Of a DNA stretch of 64,000 bases, positions 18,154-26,614 are shown piece by piece (position 1 is the stretch's first letter; every line of letters starts with the position of its first letter). This stretch comes from VBCK01 sp035511515 (GTDB lineage Bacteria; Pseudomonadota; Gammaproteobacteria; Burkholderiales; Burkholderiaceae_F): assembly GCA_035511515.1 (NCBI GenBank), contig DATKFG010000029.1, positions 1 through 64,000 of the forward strand. The letters run 5' to 3'. The translations under genes were made by a program, and so were the position numbers. Below the pieces are notes generated by a model. It did no database searches, was not told the origin of the DNA, and saw only the letters and a program-made list of their open reading frames with translations.

Positions 18154-18912
18154 TTAACCGGCGCGGCGGCCCGCCGCGAGTGCCGCATCGACGCTGCGGA
18201 ACAGGTCCTGATGAAACGAGCGCGTGTGCCGGTCCCAGTACTGCTCGGTCCTGGCCAGCTCGTCGCGCATCCGCTGCGCGGTGTCCAGGTCGCCGGCCTG
18301 GGCCGCCCAGATCGCGTACTTGGCCCGCACCTCGACGGAGTCAAAGCGCGCCAGCGCTGCCTCGAACTCATCGCGCGCCTCCTGGGGGCGGCCCGCGGCG
18401 GCCAGCACCTGCGCCCGGAGCACGCTGACCTGCTCCGGGCGGAATTCCGGATTGCGCTGGCCCAACGCGATCAGCAGCTCCAGAGCCGCCATCGGCTTGC
18501 CGTTTTCGAGGCGTGCCCGCGCGGCGCTCAGGCGGATCTCCGGATCGTTCGCGAAAGGACCGTGCAGGCAGGCTTCGAAGTGCTCGGCCGCCTCCGACGC
18601 GTCGCCAGCGGCCAGCAGCGCGTTGGCCAGTCTCATCCGGTTCTGCACCGTCGCCGACAGCTCGAAGGCGCGGCGGGCCTGCCGCAGCTCGCGGCCGGGG
18701 TCCAGGCTGTGGGCGAACGAGCGAGCCGCCGTGCCGACGCCCCGCTGCAGGCGTGTTCCCGGCAGGTACTCGACGATGAAGTAGACCAGGCTTCCGAGCA
18801 GCGGAAACGAGAACAGGATGAAGACCCAGAAAATCGGCCGCCCGGTGCGCACCGCATGCACCGCGAAGATCAGCGCGATCAGTATGTGCAGGCCGAGACC
18901 GACCAACGACAT
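18154..18912 (-). CDS. Membrane protein with PLDc_N-like helices and TPR-like cytoplasmic part
   Basis: The 252-residue protein starts with two hydrophobic helices (about 3-20 and 27-47) in a pattern like the N-terminus of cardiolipin synthases (PLDc_N). The remainder is helical and Ala/Leu/Arg-rich with TPR-like spacing ('RMRLANALLAAGDASEAAEHFEACL', 'VLRAQVLAAAGRPQEARDEFEAAL', 'AIWAAQAGDLDTAQRM'). No phospholipase HKD motif is present, so it is not a synthase. It is best read as a membrane-anchored TPR scaffold. It diverges from a second, secreted TPR protein at 19042, with a shared 129-base region between them. Confidence 0.75.
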   Translation of the reverse strand: MSLVGLGLHILIALIFAVHAVRTGRPIFWVFILFSFPLLGSLVYFIVEYLPGTRLQRGVGTAARSFAHSLDPGRELRQARRAFELSATVQNRMRLANALLAAGDASEAAEHFEACLHGPFANDPEIRLSAARARLENGKPMAALELLIALGQRNPEFRPEQVSVLRAQVLAAAGRPQEARDEFEAALARFDSVEVRAKYAIWAAQAGDLDTAQRMRDELARTEQYWDRHTRSFHQDLFRSVDAALAAGRRAG

Positions 18913-19041
18913 CCGGTTCGACTCCCATGGTTGCGGATCGGCGCAATGATAGGCGCGTGCGCGGCGCCGGCCCTGCCACGCTGGCGCGCCGCGAAGCTGC
19001 TAGATTGCGCCCGGCTTGCAATCCTGGAGGACCTGAACCCG

Positions 19042-20427
19042 ATGCGACCCGCTGGGCCGCGCAGTGCGAGACGACGGGCCGCGTGCGGCCGCTGGCTGTT
19101 CGTGCTGGCGACCGGCACGTTCGCAGCTGCCAGCACCGCACAGTGGCAATCGGCGCTGCAGGCCTGCGTGGGAGCCGCGCTGGCGCCGCAGCAGAGAATC
19201 AGCGCTTGCACGGACGCGCTGAAGTCGGAACGGCTTTCGGCGCGTGAGCGGGCGGCCGCGCTGGACAATCGCGGCGTGGCCTGGAAGGAAACCGGCGAGC
19301 TTGCACGGGCAATCACCGATTACGACAGCGCGATTGCGACCGATCCGCGCTTTGCCGACGCCTACAGCAACCGGGGAGCCGCGTTGGGCTCCGAGGGAGA
19401 CCTGGACGCCGCGATGCGCGATTTCGATCGGGCCATCGAGCTGGACCCGATGCTGGCGCTGGCTTACGAGAATCGCGGCATCGCCCTGATATCGCACGGC
19501 GATCTGGACGCTGCGATCAAGGACCTGGACGAAGCGATCCGGCTCGGTCGTCGCAACGAGCGCAACTACGTCCAGAGGGCTGCGGCCTGGCAGGCCAAGG
19601 GCGACCTGAGCAAGGCGATCGCCGACCTGACCGAGGCGATCCGGCTCAATCCGGGCCGCGAGGAACTGTTCGTGTCGCGCGGCCTGCTGTGGGATCGCCA
19701 GCAGGACACCACGCACTCGATCGCCGATTACGACGAGGCGATTCGCCTCAATCCGCTCTCGGCCGTGGCCTACAACAACCGGTGCAACACCTGGCTGACC
19801 AAGCAAGCCTACGCGCAGGCGGCCGCCGATTGCGATGAGGCCCTGAAGCTCGATCCGCAGCTGGCGACGGCCCACTTTAACCGCGGCGTGCTGTGGGTGG
19901 TGGCGACCAGCTATGACAGGGCGAGGGACGAATTCGACCAGGCGATCCGGCTCGATCCTCGGTTCGCACCGGCTTACAAGAGCCGTGGCGCGCTCAGTTA
20001 CGCCCGCGGACAGTTCGAGGCGGCGCAGGCCGATCTGTCGCAGGCCAATCGCCTGTTGCCCTCGAACCCGTACGTGACGATCTGGCTGTACCTGGCGCAG
20101 GCGCGCGCCGGCCACCCGCAAGAGGCGGTGCAGGACCTTGCGCAGAACGCGCCCGACGCCAGCGATTCGGTGTGGCCCGGGCCGGTGATCGGGCTGTACC
20201 TGGGGCATGGCGATCCGGGCTCGGTGTACAAGGCCGCGCAGCAGGGCGATGCGCGCACGCAGGGCGGGCGCCAGTGCGAGGTCGCCTTCTACGTCGGCGA
20301 GTGGCACCTGCTGCACGGCGACCGCGCGCAGGCGACGCGCCTGTTCGAGGACGCGGGCCGCAACTGCCCGACGAGTTTCAGCGAGTCGGGCGCAGCTCGC
20401 AGCGAGCTCGAGCGGATTTCGCGGTGA
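19042..20427 (+). CDS. Secreted tetratricopeptide repeat protein
   Basis: The 461-residue product has an Arg-rich N-terminus and a signal peptide (about residues 20-37, ATGTFAAASTAQ). At least eight TPR units follow, several with the textbook pattern 'GDLDAAIKDLDEAIRL' and 'AYxNRG..L...GD...A..D...AI.LDP'. A C-terminal cap with Cys pairs ('RQCEVAFYVGEW..', 'RNCPTSF') may be disulfide-bonded. The ATG at 19042 follows GGAGG. TPR arrays bind partner proteins; no partner is implied by neighbours. The long open frame upstream of this start lies antisense to the neighbouring gene and is not coding. Confidence 0.87.
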   Translation: MRPAGPRSARRRAACGRWLFVLATGTFAAASTAQWQSALQACVGAALAPQQRISACTDALKSERLSARERAAALDNRGVAWKETGELARAITDYDSAIATDPRFADAYSNRGAALGSEGDLDAAMRDFDRAIELDPMLALAYENRGIALISHGDLDAAIKDLDEAIRLGRRNERNYVQRAAAWQAKGDLSKAIADLTEAIRLNPGREELFVSRGLLWDRQQDTTHSIADYDEAIRLNPLSAVAYNNRCNTWLTKQAYAQAAADCDEALKLDPQLATAHFNRGVLWVVATSYDRARDEFDQAIRLDPRFAPAYKSRGALSYARGQFEAAQADLSQANRLLPSNPYVTIWLYLAQARAGHPQEAVQDLAQNAPDASDSVWPGPVIGLYLGHGDPGSVYKAAQQGDARTQGGRQCEVAFYVGEWHLLHGDRAQATRLFEDAGRNCPTSFSESGAARSELERISR

Positions 20428-20532
20428 CGGTGCGGCCGAAATAACCCTTGCGTGGACTGCTGATTGCCGTCATCGAACCGGGCCGCGGGCGTGTTATGCT
20501 GCGATGCAGCAAAGTGTTTTGGAGCACGGCAG

Positions 20533-20862
20533 ATGACCGACCAGACGACCCATCCAGCCACCCGGCCAGCGAGCAGCGGCAGCGCAGCTGCGGCCACGCT
20601 TCCATACCCGCTCGCGGCCCGGATCGCCAACGTCGCCCTGACGGCGCAGGTCCAGATGGCCTATGCGCTGGCCATCGCGGCCAGTGAAAACGCCGAGCGC
20701 GCCGCCACCTGCATCGAGCGGACCTGGCCCGATACGCCGGTGCGTTCGCTGGTGGTGCAGGCTTATCGCATCCAGGCGCGCCGCCGGCAGGACGCGGCGC
20801 GCGACGTGCTGGCGCGTGCCCGCCAGCGCTGCGGGCTGGCATACGCGCGCTTGGTTCCGTAA
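20533..20862 (+). CDS. Small hypothetical protein
   Basis: The frame encodes 109 residues from an ATG at 20533 with GGAG about ten bases upstream. After a Thr/Ser/Ala-rich start, residues about 30-100 are predicted helical ('VQMAYALAIAASENAERAATCIERTW', 'DAARDVLARARQRC'), with two Cys. There is no signal or membrane span. I recognise no family. It lies 105 bases after the TPR gene and 20 before the PTPS-repeat gene, in the same direction, so cotranscription is possible. Confidence 0.6.
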   Translation: MTDQTTHPATRPASSGSAAAATLPYPLAARIANVALTAQVQMAYALAIAASENAERAATCIERTWPDTPVRSLVVQAYRIQARRRQDAARDVLARARQRCGLAYARLVP

Positions 20863-20882
20863 CAACGCCATAATCCGGCTCG

Positions 20883-21977
20883 ATGCCGGACCGACTTCTG
20901 TTCACCGTCGCGGCCCCGTTCGAATCGGCGCGCAAGCTCAGCCTGGTGCCGCAGGAGCATCGCGCACGGCGGCTGCATGGCCACGGCTTTGTGGCCAGGC
21001 TGCGGGCCACCATCGCGCCCGGCTGGGCTGCCTTCGCGGGCGGGGAAGTCGCACAGCTGCGCGAACACCTCGAGCGGTGCGTAGCGCCGCTCGATTACCA
21101 GCTGCTGAACGACCGGCTGGAACAGCCCGCCGACGAAAATCTCGCGCGCTGGGTGCGCGCTCGGCTCGACCTGCCCGGCGTCGATCAGGTGGGCCTACAG
21201 AGCACTTTGCACCAGGGGGTCGATCTGGACCGCAAGGAGCGCGCTCACATCTGGCGCCGCTACCTGTTCGAGGCGGCGCACCGGCTGCCCAACGTGGCCG
21301 CGGGGCACAAGTGCGGACGCATGCACGGGCACGGATTCGAAGTGGTCCTGCATGCCGACGTCGCGCCAGGCCGGCGCGGCACGGGCATCGATTACGATCA
21401 CCTGGACCGCTGCTGGGCGCCCATTTACGCCGAATTCCATCAGGCCTGCTTGAACGACATCCCCGGGCTTCAGAACCCGACCAGCGAATGGATCGCCGGC
21501 ACGATCTGGCGGCGGCTGAAGCCCTCGCTTCCGCAGCTGACCTGGGTGACCGTTTACGAGACGGCCACCTGCGGCGCGCATTTCGACGGGCAGCGCTACC
21601 GGATCTGGACGGAGCTTTCGCTGGACAGCGCGGTGCGACTGAAACGCGCTCCCGAGGGCGACCCACGGCGGCGCATTCACGGCCATACTTATTGCCTGCG
21701 GCTGCACCTGAATGCGCCGCTGGACGAAGTGCTCGGATGGACGATGGACTTCGGGGACGTCAAGGAGCTCTTCAGGCCGGCGTTCCTCGAACTCGATCAT
21801 CAGCCGCTGCACGAACTGGCGGATGTGGAAGACAACGACACCGCGAGCCTGGCGCGCTGGATCAAGCGGCGGGTGCTGGCGGATCTTCCGCGCCTCGATC
21901 GCATCGACCTGTTCGAGACGCGCGGTTGCGGCGCAATTCTCGCCTGGGGAGACGACGAGCCGGCGCTGCCGGTCTGA
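20883..21977 (+). CDS. Triple-domain 6-pyruvoyl-tetrahydropterin synthase / QueD-like protein
   Basis: The 364 residues hold three tandem PTPS/QueD-fold units; single-domain QueD enzymes are about 120 residues. Unit 1 (about 5-115) keeps LHGHGF (31-36) but has Arg where the first zinc His should be. Unit 2 (about 125-235) keeps the full set: His133 in FEAAHRLP, Cys144 in GHKCGRMHGHG, His148/His150 and YETATCGAHF. Unit 3 (about 237-355) has HGH at 266-268, the Asp305-His306 pair and FETRGCGAIL, but lacks the Cys and first zinc His. Unit 2 is therefore the probable zinc and Cys site, while units 1 and 3 may be structural or give a complementary residue. The reaction would be on dihydroneopterin triphosphate, as in queuosine or tetrahydropterin synthesis; no other pterin gene is nearby. 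Confidence 0.85.
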   Translation: MPDRLLFTVAAPFESARKLSLVPQEHRARRLHGHGFVARLRATIAPGWAAFAGGEVAQLREHLERCVAPLDYQLLNDRLEQPADENLARWVRARLDLPGVDQVGLQSTLHQGVDLDRKERAHIWRRYLFEAAHRLPNVAAGHKCGRMHGHGFEVVLHADVAPGRRGTGIDYDHLDRCWAPIYAEFHQACLNDIPGLQNPTSEWIAGTIWRRLKPSLPQLTWVTVYETATCGAHFDGQRYRIWTELSLDSAVRLKRAPEGDPRRRIHGHTYCLRLHLNAPLDEVLGWTMDFGDVKELFRPAFLELDHQPLHELADVEDNDTASLARWIKRRVLADLPRLDRIDLFETRGCGAILAWGDDEPALPV

Positions 21978-21981
21978 ACCG

Positions 21982-22458
21982 TCAACCGAACTCCGCGTCG
22001 TCGCCGTCGTCCCACGGCGCCCGCGGCGCGGGGCCGCGTCCCAGGCGCGCCGTAAAGAGCAGAAGGAATGCCGCGATCGCGGTCAGACTGATCCCTGCCG
22101 GCACGACCGCGCGGCCGACGTCCTCGTTGAGCCGGTAGACCAGATTGGACAGCGACAGCAGCAGCGCCAGCAGGTGGCCCACCACGTGCGTCCAGCACGT
22201 CCTGGATGGCCGCAGGCGCCCGAGGCTGACGTACAGGATCAGGGCTTGCGCGGCGGCGATCGCGCCGGTCGCCAGCCCCGCGCCCAGCAGCCATTCCGAG
22301 GCGCGCGACCAGAACGGGCCGGCGGTAACCCAGTACACGCCATCGCTGATCAGCGTCGCCAGCATGAACGCCGCCGGCAGCGGGATGAGCGATACGTACA
22401 GCGAGTCCCAGCCGTCCGCCTCGGCATCCTTGCGGCTGCCTTCATCGATGATCGGCAT
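21982..22458 (-). CDS. DUF2231-like four-helix membrane protein
   Basis: The 158-residue product has a polar N-terminus and four hydrophobic segments (about 28-45, 62-80, 92-112 and 122-142). The first two, with 'SLIPLPAAFMLATLISDGVYWVT', resemble DUF2231, a family of small inner-membrane proteins often encoded near redox genes. The ATG at 22458 is the start closest to the conserved part. It ends five bases from the PTPS-repeat gene, which converges on it. Function unknown. Confidence 0.75.
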   Translation of the reverse strand: MPIIDEGSRKDAEADGWDSLYVSLIPLPAAFMLATLISDGVYWVTAGPFWSRASEWLLGAGLATGAIAAAQALILYVSLGRLRPSRTCWTHVVGHLLALLLSLSNLVYRLNEDVGRAVVPAGISLTAIAAFLLLFTARLGRGPAPRAPWDDGDDAEFG

Positions 22459-22472
22459 CGTCGTCTCCGCGA

Positions 22473-23060
22473 TCACATTGGCACCCGCTGCATGCACTCC
22501 GGTTGCGACGTCTGGGCCGCCGCGGTCGCACTGACCCAGTGGGACCGCAGCGAATGGTCGGCCAGCGTGATCGAACCGGCGAACGGGTCGCACCGCGCTG
22601 CGCGCGGATTGCCGGCGGGCAGCTCCAGCCGTGTCGAGCGGGCGCTGGGGGCGCAAGCGATGCGGATGCCGACCCGATGCGCCAGGCGCTGCAGCGCCGT
22701 GTTGAAGTTCAGGTTCCGCACGAACAAGGTGCTGGCGCCGCGCGCGCGGGCGAGCAGGCCGGCGCGCTCCAGCAGCAGCGTTCCGATGCCCTTGCCTCGG
22801 GCCCACGCCGAGACGCTCAATCCGAGGTCGGCGCCGCCGCCGCCGAACTCCAGGTGCAACGCACCGGAGATGTCGGGCGCCGGCTCGACGACGACGAATA
22901 CGTTGCCGATCGAGCGGAACAGGTTCTCCACGTAAGCAACGATGTCAACGTCGGTCAACACCCACCCGAAGCGCAGGAACCGATCGCTGGCGGTCAGTGC
23001 CAGATAATGACTGGCCAGATCGTGGAAATGAAGGTACGTCGGACATATGGCATTTCTCAT
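22473..23060 (-). CDS. GNAT-family N-acetyltransferase
   Basis: The 195-residue protein has the acetyl-CoA-binding motif A of GNAT enzymes ('GLSVSAWARGKGIGTLLLERA', with R-G-K-G-I-G at about residues 91-96), preceded by a beta strand pair 'FVVVEPA...GALHLEF'. The following 'LFVRNLNFNTALQRLAHRVG' is the usual motif B helix. The ATG at 23060 is preceded by GGGAGG. Substrate cannot be told. It lies 14 bases upstream of the DUF2231-like gene and both face left, so they are likely one transcript. Confidence 0.85.
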   Translation of the reverse strand: MRNAICPTYLHFHDLASHYLALTASDRFLRFGWVLTDVDIVAYVENLFRSIGNVFVVVEPAPDISGALHLEFGGGGADLGLSVSAWARGKGIGTLLLERAGLLARARGASTLFVRNLNFNTALQRLAHRVGIRIACAPSARSTRLELPAGNPRAARCDPFAGSITLADHSLRSHWVSATAAAQTSQPECMQRVPM

Positions 23061-23705
23061 GGGTAAACCTCCCTGGCGAACCCCGGTGAGACTGGCGCCC
23101 GCAAACTGATCAAGCTGCAACCTGCGTGTGATCGAGGCCGTGCTCGACGGCGGTCACACGCGCTGGATCAAACGATCTTGGCGTCCATTTCTCACCTTCC
23201 GCTGTCTTCGCGTATCCGCCTTGACGTTGCGATGACTTCAGTCATTCGCGACAAACCTGCAACTCAAGATCGGGTCCTTGAAAACCTCAAGCGGCATTGT
23301 TGAAAAAGCGCCTTCGAACTTCTTGTGCTGCTGCACCGTTTGGATCCGGGGTCACTATGAACGCGCAGCGCGGAATTCTCAATGCGCTTCGGCCCGCGAA
23401 AACGGTAAACCGATGAGACGCCAAAGACCGTGATTGCACGTTTGAAATGAGGAGGAGAAATTGACAAAGAATTACCGCATCATCGGCCGTAAAGACTAGG
23501 TAAAGATCCTCGCACGCCGAGTCGATCAAGCGCCCTTCACGTTGATGATTGTGCTGGTTGCGCGCTCGTCGCCGATGCACACGCGCCGTGTTCGGAAACG
23601 AACGCTTACAAGAGCGGGTCGGCGCCGCGAAGGTCACGTGCGTTAAAAGTGACATCGGCATGTTGACCTCGGGCCCGCAACGCGCCCTTGTCGTGCGAGG
23701 ATCGA
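23061..23705. other. 645-base AT-richer intergenic region without a recognised gene
   Basis: Two sampled 60-base lines (23281-23340 and 23461-23520) are each 48% G+C, against a window that is visibly much richer. I find no gene above chance. A strong GGAGGAG (23451-23457) is followed four bases later by a 12-codon TTG frame (23461-23499), which may be a leader peptide or an accident. The composition suggests foreign or decayed DNA or a long regulatory leader. Confidence 0.4.
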
Positions 23706-24053
23706 ATGAGACGCGAACTTCGGAACTACGATCTGCCACTCGGTCTGGCTGCGGCGGTCGTGCTCTGCGGCACTTTACTGGCCGGCTGCATCGTCGCTCC
23801 GGCCCGGCCGGTGTACTACTCCGGCGAGGTGGTGGCGGTCGCGCCTCCGCCCCCGCCCGAGGAGGTCATCGGCGTCGCGCCGGCACCAGGCTATTTGTGG
23901 ATCGGCGGCTATTGGGGCTGGAGCGGCGGGCGGCACGAGTGGGTACGGGGCCACTGGGAGGCGCCGCGCCCGGGTTACGCCTGGGTTCCGCACCGCTGGG
24001 AGCGGGAGGAGCACGGCTGGCGTCTGCATCAGGGGCACTGGGAACGCCGCTGA
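23706..24053 (+). CDS. YXWGXW-repeat lipoprotein
   Basis: The 115-residue product has a lipoprotein signal with lipobox 'LLAGC' near residue 27. After a Pro-rich linker it carries aromatic repeats of the YXWGXW type ('YLWIGGYWGWSGGRHEWVRGHW', 'YAWVPHRWEREEHGWRLHQGHW'). Such short lipoproteins are common in proteobacteria; they are thought to be outer-membrane associated, with no clear role. The ATG at 23706 has GAGG just upstream. A 15-base gap separates it from the ECF sigma gene. Confidence 0.85.
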   Translation: MRRELRNYDLPLGLAAAVVLCGTLLAGCIVAPARPVYYSGEVVAVAPPPPPEEVIGVAPAPGYLWIGGYWGWSGGRHEWVRGHWEAPRPGYAWVPHRWEREEHGWRLHQGHWERR

Positions 24054-24068
24054 CCTCATAATGGGCGG

Positions 24069-25337
24069 ATGGCCACGGCAAGCGGCGCAGACGGGGGTGT
24101 TGCCGGCATTCATGCCGTGGTCGACAGCGTCTACCGCGCCGACTCTCGCCGCGTACTGGCGACGCTGATCCGACTGCTGGGCGACTTCGATATCGCCGAA
24201 GAGGCGCTGCACGACGCCTTCATCGCGGCGGTCGAGCAGTGGCCCGGTGAAGGCGTTCCGCACAATCCTCGCGCCTGGCTCGTATCGACGGGCCGCTTCA
24301 AGGCGATCGACCGCATCCGGCGGCGGGCGAAGTTCGACGTGTCGCTCGAAGACGTCGCTGAGCAGATCGAATCCATTGCGGCCCCGGACACCGCCAGCGA
24401 TGGGACCCACGTCGAGGATGACCGGCTGCGCCTGATCTTTACCTGCTGCCACCCGGCTCTTGCCCCCGACGCGCAGGTGGCCCTCACGCTGCGCGAGGTC
24501 TGCGGCCTGACGACCGAGGAGATCGCGCGCGCCCATCTGACCTCGCCCACGACGGTGGCGCAGAGGATCGTGCGCGCGAAAGCCAAGATCCGCGATGCGC
24601 GCATTCCCTACGAAGTGCCCGGCCGCGGGGAGCTGGCCGAGCGGCTCGACGGCGTGCTGCGCGTGATCTACCTGGTGTTCAACGAGGGCTATCTCGCCTC
24701 CGCGGGCGAGGCGCTCACGCGCCAGAGCCTGACGGCGGAGGCGATACGGCTGGGGCGGTTGCTGGTGGAGCTGCTGCCTGAGCCCGAAGCCGTGGGGCTG
24801 CTCGCGCTGATGCGGCTGCACGAGGCGCGCCGGGCCGCACGCTCCTCGTCCTCCGGAGACATCGTGCTGCTCGCCGAGCAGGACCGCTCGTTGTGGGACC
24901 GCGCGCAGATCGCCGACGCGATCGCGCTGGTCGAAGGCGCGCTCAAATCCAGGCGCTTCGGTCCCTACACATTGCAGGCCGCGATCGCCGCCGTTCACGC
25001 GGAAGCCCCCAGCGCGCAGGCCACCGACTGGGCGCAGATCGTCGGCCTGTACGACGCGCTGCTGCGCGCCGATCCCTCGCCGGTGGTCGAACTGAATCGG
25101 GCCGTAGCGGTGGCGATGCGCGACGGTCCGTCCGCCGGTCTGGCCGCGATCGACGCGATCCTGGGTCGCGGCCAGCTCGCCGACTACCATCTGGCCCACT
25201 CGGCCCGCGCCGACCTGTGCCGCCGGATGGGAGATCGCGCCGAAGCCCGCAAGTCCTACCGCAAGGCCCTGGAGCTGGCCCGGCAGGCGTCCGAGCGGCG
25301 ATTTCTCGAGCGGCGCCTGGCCGACCTCGAAAAATAA
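24069..25337 (+). CDS. ECF sigma factor with DUF6596 C-terminal extension (ECF42 type)
   Basis: At 422 residues this is far longer than a minimal ECF sigma factor. Residues about 10-95 form sigma region 2 ('YRADSRRVLATLIRLLGDFDIAEEALHDAF', 'NPRAWLVSTGRFKAIDRIRR') and about 120-180 region 4 ('LTLREVCGLTTEEIARAHL' and 'TVAQRIVRAKAKIR'). The remaining 230 residues are a helical, TPR-like DUF6596 domain ('VIYLVFNEGYLASAGEALTR', 'EAVGLLALMRLHEARR'). ECF42 members lack a classical anti-sigma factor and are linked to DGPF/YciI proteins; one follows at 25458, which supports the assignment. The C-terminal extension is expected to control activity. The activating signal is unknown. Confidence 0.92.
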   Translation: MATASGADGGVAGIHAVVDSVYRADSRRVLATLIRLLGDFDIAEEALHDAFIAAVEQWPGEGVPHNPRAWLVSTGRFKAIDRIRRRAKFDVSLEDVAEQIESIAAPDTASDGTHVEDDRLRLIFTCCHPALAPDAQVALTLREVCGLTTEEIARAHLTSPTTVAQRIVRAKAKIRDARIPYEVPGRGELAERLDGVLRVIYLVFNEGYLASAGEALTRQSLTAEAIRLGRLLVELLPEPEAVGLLALMRLHEARRAARSSSSGDIVLLAEQDRSLWDRAQIADAIALVEGALKSRRFGPYTLQAAIAAVHAEAPSAQATDWAQIVGLYDALLRADPSPVVELNRAVAVAMRDGPSAGLAAIDAILGRGQLADYHLAHSARADLCRRMGDRAEARKSYRKALELARQASERRFLERRLADLEK

Positions 25338-25457
25338 CTCGCGCGGCTGTCGAAACGGCGTCCCCCGGCACGACTAGGGTACGAGGCGCCGGTTTACTTT
25401 GCTATTTCCCATGGTCCTGTACGCACAATTTGCACAGGGTTTTGCCAGGAGACATCG

Positions 25458-25826
25458 ATGCGATTCATGGTGATGGTCAAGGCGACCAAGGCCTCCGAGT
25501 CCGGCGTGCTGCCGGACGAGGGGCTGATCGCCGATATGGGCAAATTCAACGAGGAGCTGATCAAGGCGGGCGTGATGCTCGCCGGGGACGGGCTGCAGCC
25601 CAGTTCCAAGGGCGCGCGCGTGCAGTTCTCTGCCGGCAACCGGCGCACGGTGATCGACGGGCCGTTTCCCGAGACGAAGGAATTGATCGCCGGCTACTGG
25701 ATGTGGAAGGTGAAGTCGAAGCAGGAGGCGCTGCAATGGTTGACGCGCTGCCCGCATCCCTTTCCGGGCCAGCAGGCCGAGATCGAGATTCGACAGGTGT
25801 ACGAAGCGGAAGACTTTGCCAGATAG
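25458..25826 (+). CDS. YciI/DGPF-domain protein, ECF42 partner
   Basis: The 122-residue protein is a single YCII-related domain with the diagnostic DGPF element ('VIDGPFPETKELIAGYWMW', residues about 65-83). The N-terminal 'MRFMVMVKA' strand and 'GVMLAGDGLQPSSKGARV' are as in other DGPF proteins. An AGGAGA precedes the ATG at 25458. DGPF genes are the usual targets or neighbours of ECF42 sigma genes, so this gene is probably transcribed by the sigma factor encoded just upstream. Family members bind small molecules or act as lyases; no reaction is assigned here. Confidence 0.9.
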   Translation: MRFMVMVKATKASESGVLPDEGLIADMGKFNEELIKAGVMLAGDGLQPSSKGARVQFSAGNRRTVIDGPFPETKELIAGYWMWKVKSKQEALQWLTRCPHPFPGQQAEIEIRQVYEAEDFAR

Positions 25827-25920
25827 GGCAACGCGCGATGTGATCGCGCCGCAATAGCGCCACGCCGGGCCAAAGCCCGGCTATCCTTCCGGCCGAAGCC
25901 GGCGTGTCCTGGTCGGATGC

Positions 25921-25933
25921 GAAGGAGGGGCGC
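25921..25933 (+). promoter_or_regulatory. Strong ribosome binding site that sets a TTG start for the response regulator
   Basis: GAAGGAGGGG (25921-25930) lies three bases before the TTG at 25934. A GTG at 25904 would add ten residues that precede the normal N-terminal beta strand of receiver domains. The spacing and the family pattern both favour TTG. Confidence 0.6.
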
Positions 25934-26614
25934 TTGAGGTGCCTTGTCATCGAAGACGATGCCGATACCCGCCGCTATATCTGCAACGGCCTGAGCGAAG
26001 CCGGCTACAACGTGCTGGCCTGCGACAACGGTCTGGACGGACTGCATCACGCGACCAACGAGTCCTGGGACATCCTGATTCTGGACCGCCTGCTGCCCGG
26101 GCAGGTCGACGGGCTGTCGATCGTCGCAAAGCTGCGCGACCTGGGAAAGAGCACGCCGGTTCTGATCGTCAGCGCTCTGACCAGCATCGACGAACGCGTG
26201 CGCGGGCTGCGCAGCGGGGGCGACGACTACATATCCAAGCCGTTCGCCTTTTCCGAGCTGCTGGCACGCGTCGAGGCGCTGCTGCGCCGCGTGCAGCCAT
26301 TGCGCGAAGCCACGCAGCTGCGGGTTGCGGATCTGGCGCTCGATCTGCGCACGCTGCGGGTGGTGCGGGGAGCCACCGCGATCGCGTTGCAGCCGCGCGA
26401 GTTCCGCCTGCTCGAATACCTGATGCGCAACGAAGGCCAGGTCGTGACCCGCACGATGCTGCTCGAAGCGGTCTGGGATTGCCACTTTGATCCGCAGACC
26501 AACGTGATCGACGTCCAGATCAGCCGGCTGCGCAACAAGATCGACCGGGATTTCTCCCCGGCGCTGATCCACACGGTGCGCGGCGTCGGCTATCGGCTCG
26601 GCGCCGATGGTTAG
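25934..26614 (+). CDS. OmpR/PhoB-family response regulator
   Basis: The 226-residue protein has a receiver domain (1-120) with the acidic pocket E7-D8-D9, phosphoacceptor Asp51 in 'ILILDRLLPG', and the switch Lys in 'DDYISKPFAF'. A winged-helix DNA-binding domain follows (about 130-225: 'LQPREFRLLEYLMRNEGQVVTR' and 'VDVQISRLRNKID'). It overlaps the histidine kinase gene by eight bases, so the pair is coupled. The RND efflux genes start 131 bases after the kinase, making them the likely targets. The start is TTG. Confidence 0.95.
   Translation: MRCLVIEDDADTRRYICNGLSEAGYNVLACDNGLDGLHHATNESWDILILDRLLPGQVDGLSIVAKLRDLGKSTPVLIVSALTSIDERVRGLRSGGDDYISKPFAFSELLARVEALLRRVQPLREATQLRVADLALDLRTLRVVRGATAIALQPREFRLLEYLMRNEGQVVTRTMLLEAVWDCHFDPQTNVIDVQISRLRNKIDRDFSPALIHTVRGVGYRLGADG

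Noticed and set aside
23461..23499. 12-codon TTG frame after GGAGGAG
   Set aside because: A strong ribosome site is present but the peptide is too short to support as a gene. I keep it as part of the region's description only.
23287..23739. 150-codon minus-strand frame in the AT-richer gap
   Set aside because: It has no ribosome site at a sensible spacing, overlaps the start of the lipoprotein gene on the opposite strand and resembles no known protein.
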